This document shows positions 12,932 to 14,467 of a stretch of 14,467 nucleotides of DNA, piece after piece. Below the pieces are notes generated by a model. It did not search any database. It had not been told where the DNA came from and saw nothing but the letters and a program-made list of their open reading frames with translations. Origin of the DNA: Lachnospiraceae bacterium (GTDB taxonomy: Bacteria > Bacillota_A > Clostridia > Lachnospirales > Lachnospiraceae); assembly GCA_021770615.1 (NCBI GenBank), contig JAETQR010000063.1, positions 1-14,467 of the forward strand, read 5' to 3'. How positions within the stretch are numbered: position 1 is the stretch's first letter; each line of letters begins with the position of its first letter. The translations under genes and the position numbers were made by a program.

Positions 12932-14215
12932 ATGGAATTTGATTTAAAATTACAGCAGTTTGTGGACAGGAAGGTTTATAACGTCACGCCGATTAAGAGT
13001 AAGTTTGGCTATCGTGTGGTTCTGATTTATGCGGACGGGACAAAAATACCGCAGCAGAAATCCGGATTTGCGACAAAGAAAGCGGCGGACACGGACAGGG
13101 ACAAGACGTTGGGCGAATTATATTCCGGCACATATGTGGTATATACCAGTGTAAAAGTGAAAGACTTTATGCTGTTCTGGCTTGAAAAAGAAATGCGTCC
13201 ACGCATTACAAGCGGCTCCTATGAAACCTATTCCAATATTGTGAATAACCATGTGATTCCAGTGATGGGCAACATCAGAATGACGGAAATCAAACGGAGT
13301 CATATCCAGAGCCTTTATTATGAAGAAGCGGCTGTTTCCGTTTCTATCGCAAGATTGGTAAAAACAGTGATGAATACGTCCATGCAGTATGCTGTAAATA
13401 AGAAAATCATTTCCATAAACCCAACGATTGATGTTGCTCTGCCAAAGCAGATAGAGAAGAAAGCCTATCACACCCGGAACATTGATACACAAAAGACGCT
13501 GAATATGGAGCAGGTTTTAACGCTCATTGAAGCAAGCAGGGAAACGCCAATCCATATGCAGGTATTATTTGCAGTTCTGTTGGGGTTGGGGCGGTGTGAA
13601 ATCAATGGGGTAAAATATTCGGATATAGATTATATCAATCGGACATTAAAGGTACAGCGGCAGCTAGGCAAGAAACCAAACACGACTGCCGGGGACTTCC
13701 CGGCTAAGACGTTTACAAAGCAGGAAATCGGATTGAAAACGCCGTCCAGCTACCGAACCATCCCCATACCGGATTATGTGTTTGAAGCCATTCTGGAAGA
13801 AAGAAAAGTGTATGAGAAGAACCGTAGAAGGAGGTCAGGCACGTTTCAGGATTTGGATTATATCTACTGTTCCACTTATGGACGTCCGAGAAGCAAGGAT
13901 TTTCACTGGAGACATTATAAGAAACTGTTGGAGGACAATGGACTGCCTGATATAAGGTGGCATGATTTGAGAAGCACTTTTTGTACTATCTTATTAAAGA
14001 ATAATTTCAATCCTAAAGCGGTATCACAGCTCATGGGACATGCGAAAGAAATTATCACCATAGATGTTTATGGAGACACTGCCGAAATCATTGAGGACTG
14101 CTTAGACGATCTCCAGCCGTTTATTGATGAAGTAATCCCAAAGGAAGAATGTGAAAGCGGTACAGATTTTTCAGAAGATAATTATATAGAACAAATCAGT
14201 GAGTTTCTTGCATGA
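12932..14215 (+). CDS. Tyrosine recombinase/integrase with altered catalytic Arg
   Basis: The start is set at ATG 12932, two bases after the upstream stop; the frame is open 42 bases further back but inside the preceding gene. The ribosome binding site is weak (GGAAGGAAC). The 427-residue product has an AP2-like or arm-binding N-terminus (about 1-65), a SAM-like core-binding domain (about 75-175) and a catalytic domain (about 190-390). K269 (LKTPSS), H344 and R347 (WHDLRSTF), H370 (LMGHAKE) and nucleophile Tyr380 (DVYG) are present. The first catalytic motif, normally GLRxxE, reads GLGRCE: Gly220 stands where the Arg belongs, with an Arg one place later. A 40-residue acidic tail follows the Tyr. 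It may be inactive or partly active, or may need the first recombinase as partner. Confidence 0.88.
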   Translation: MEFDLKLQQFVDRKVYNVTPIKSKFGYRVVLIYADGTKIPQQKSGFATKKAADTDRDKTLGELYSGTYVVYTSVKVKDFMLFWLEKEMRPRITSGSYETYSNIVNNHVIPVMGNIRMTEIKRSHIQSLYYEEAAVSVSIARLVKTVMNTSMQYAVNKKIISINPTIDVALPKQIEKKAYHTRNIDTQKTLNMEQVLTLIEASRETPIHMQVLFAVLLGLGRCEINGVKYSDIDYINRTLKVQRQLGKKPNTTAGDFPAKTFTKQEIGLKTPSSYRTIPIPDYVFEAILEERKVYEKNRRRRSGTFQDLDYIYCSTYGRPRSKDFHWRHYKKLLEDNGLPDIRWHDLRSTFCTILLKNNFNPKAVSQLMGHAKEIITIDVYGDTAEIIEDCLDDLQPFIDEVIPKEECESGTDFSEDNYIEQISEFLA

Positions 14216-14246
14216 AAATAAGATACTGGCATAATCAAATCGCATG

Positions 14247-14291
14247 AAAAAAGTACAGAACAAAAGTTCGATTTTGGTCTGTACTTTTTTT
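14247..14291. terminator. Strong bidirectional Rho-independent terminator
   Basis: AAAAAGTACAGA pairs with TCTGTACTTTTT and, after one mismatch, CAAAA with TTTTG, around a short loop centred on GTTCGA. Runs of A on the left and seven T on the right let it work on both strands. It ends the recombinase transcript 31 bases after the stop codon. Confidence 0.88.
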
Positions 14292-14396
14292 GACTTATAT
14301 GTTATAATGAAAAACCAAATGACTGGATAATACTATCTGTACTGGTTGGTGTTATTCAGTGTTGTTTCGTTTCAAAAATACGGTTTTGTGACCTGC

Positions 14397-14457
14397 ATTC
14401 GTGTAATTGCTATTTTAACGCTTATTCGCCAGCTTTGCAAGCCCATTTTACACGAAT
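14397..14457. repeat. 10-bp inverted repeat, candidate recombinase or attachment region
   Basis: ATTCGTGTAA (14397-14406) and TTACACGAAT (14448-14457) are perfect inverted copies 41 bases apart. They lie in noncoding DNA beyond the recombinase terminator, where the end of an integrative element is often found. No second copy of the arm is seen elsewhere in the window, so an att core cannot be defined. The rest of 14292-14396 shows nothing I can assign apart from an isolated TATAAT. Confidence 0.4.
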
Positions 14458-14467
14458 CGAAAATCAA

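Noticed and set aside
14290..14309. TTGACT plus TATAAT as a promoter after the terminator
   Set aside because: The two boxes are only 7 bases apart, which is too close for a sigma-70-type promoter.

Overview
The window looks like accessory DNA from a low-GC Firmicute, most likely a gut-type Clostridium/Lachnospiraceae. This is inferred from strong AGGAGG-type ribosome binding sites, AT-rich codon use, a KTR-type zinc ribbon, a Vex/Vnc- or Bce-like transporter with a two-component system, and an XRE/excisionase/tyrosine-recombinase block of the kind that ends integrative elements. No rRNA, tRNA, CRISPR array or core housekeeping gene is visible.

Left part (1-3653, plus strand, markedly AT-rich by eye): the 3' end of a RhuM-family gene, then a 663-residue protein joining an N-terminal GHKL (Hsp90/MutL-like) ATPase to a C-terminal PD-(D/E)XK-like nuclease, then two short overlapping genes (a DUF1878-like protein and a small membrane-anchored helical protein). 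This resembles a defence or genome-conflict island and holds the least described genes here.

Middle part (3701-11160, minus strand): read 5' to 3' on the minus strand, an OmpR-type response regulator and its sensor kinase (ATGA-coupled) end at a strong terminator. Two MacB/FtsX-type permeases, an ABC ATPase and a 56-residue cysteine-rich KTR protein follow (the last two also ATGA-coupled). Together they form a peptide-sensing and ABC-export or detoxification module. An IS110-family element with imperfect subterminal inverted repeats sits between the second permease and the ATPase. Its 237-nt noncoding stretch after the transposase carries a perfect 9-bp long-range stem and is a good candidate for the guide (bridge/seek) RNA. 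Its other end has a promoter and an 11-bp inverted repeat that would hide the transposase ribosome binding site only in read-through transcripts.

Right part (11232-14467, plus strand): an XRE regulator cut short after its HTH, an excisionase-like winged-helix protein, and two tandem tyrosine recombinases. The first is interrupted by an in-frame TGA. The second reads through but has glycine where the first catalytic arginine should be. A bidirectional terminator and a 10-bp inverted repeat (possible recombinase or attachment region) close the window. The element may be immobilised, or may depend on recombinases supplied from elsewhere.
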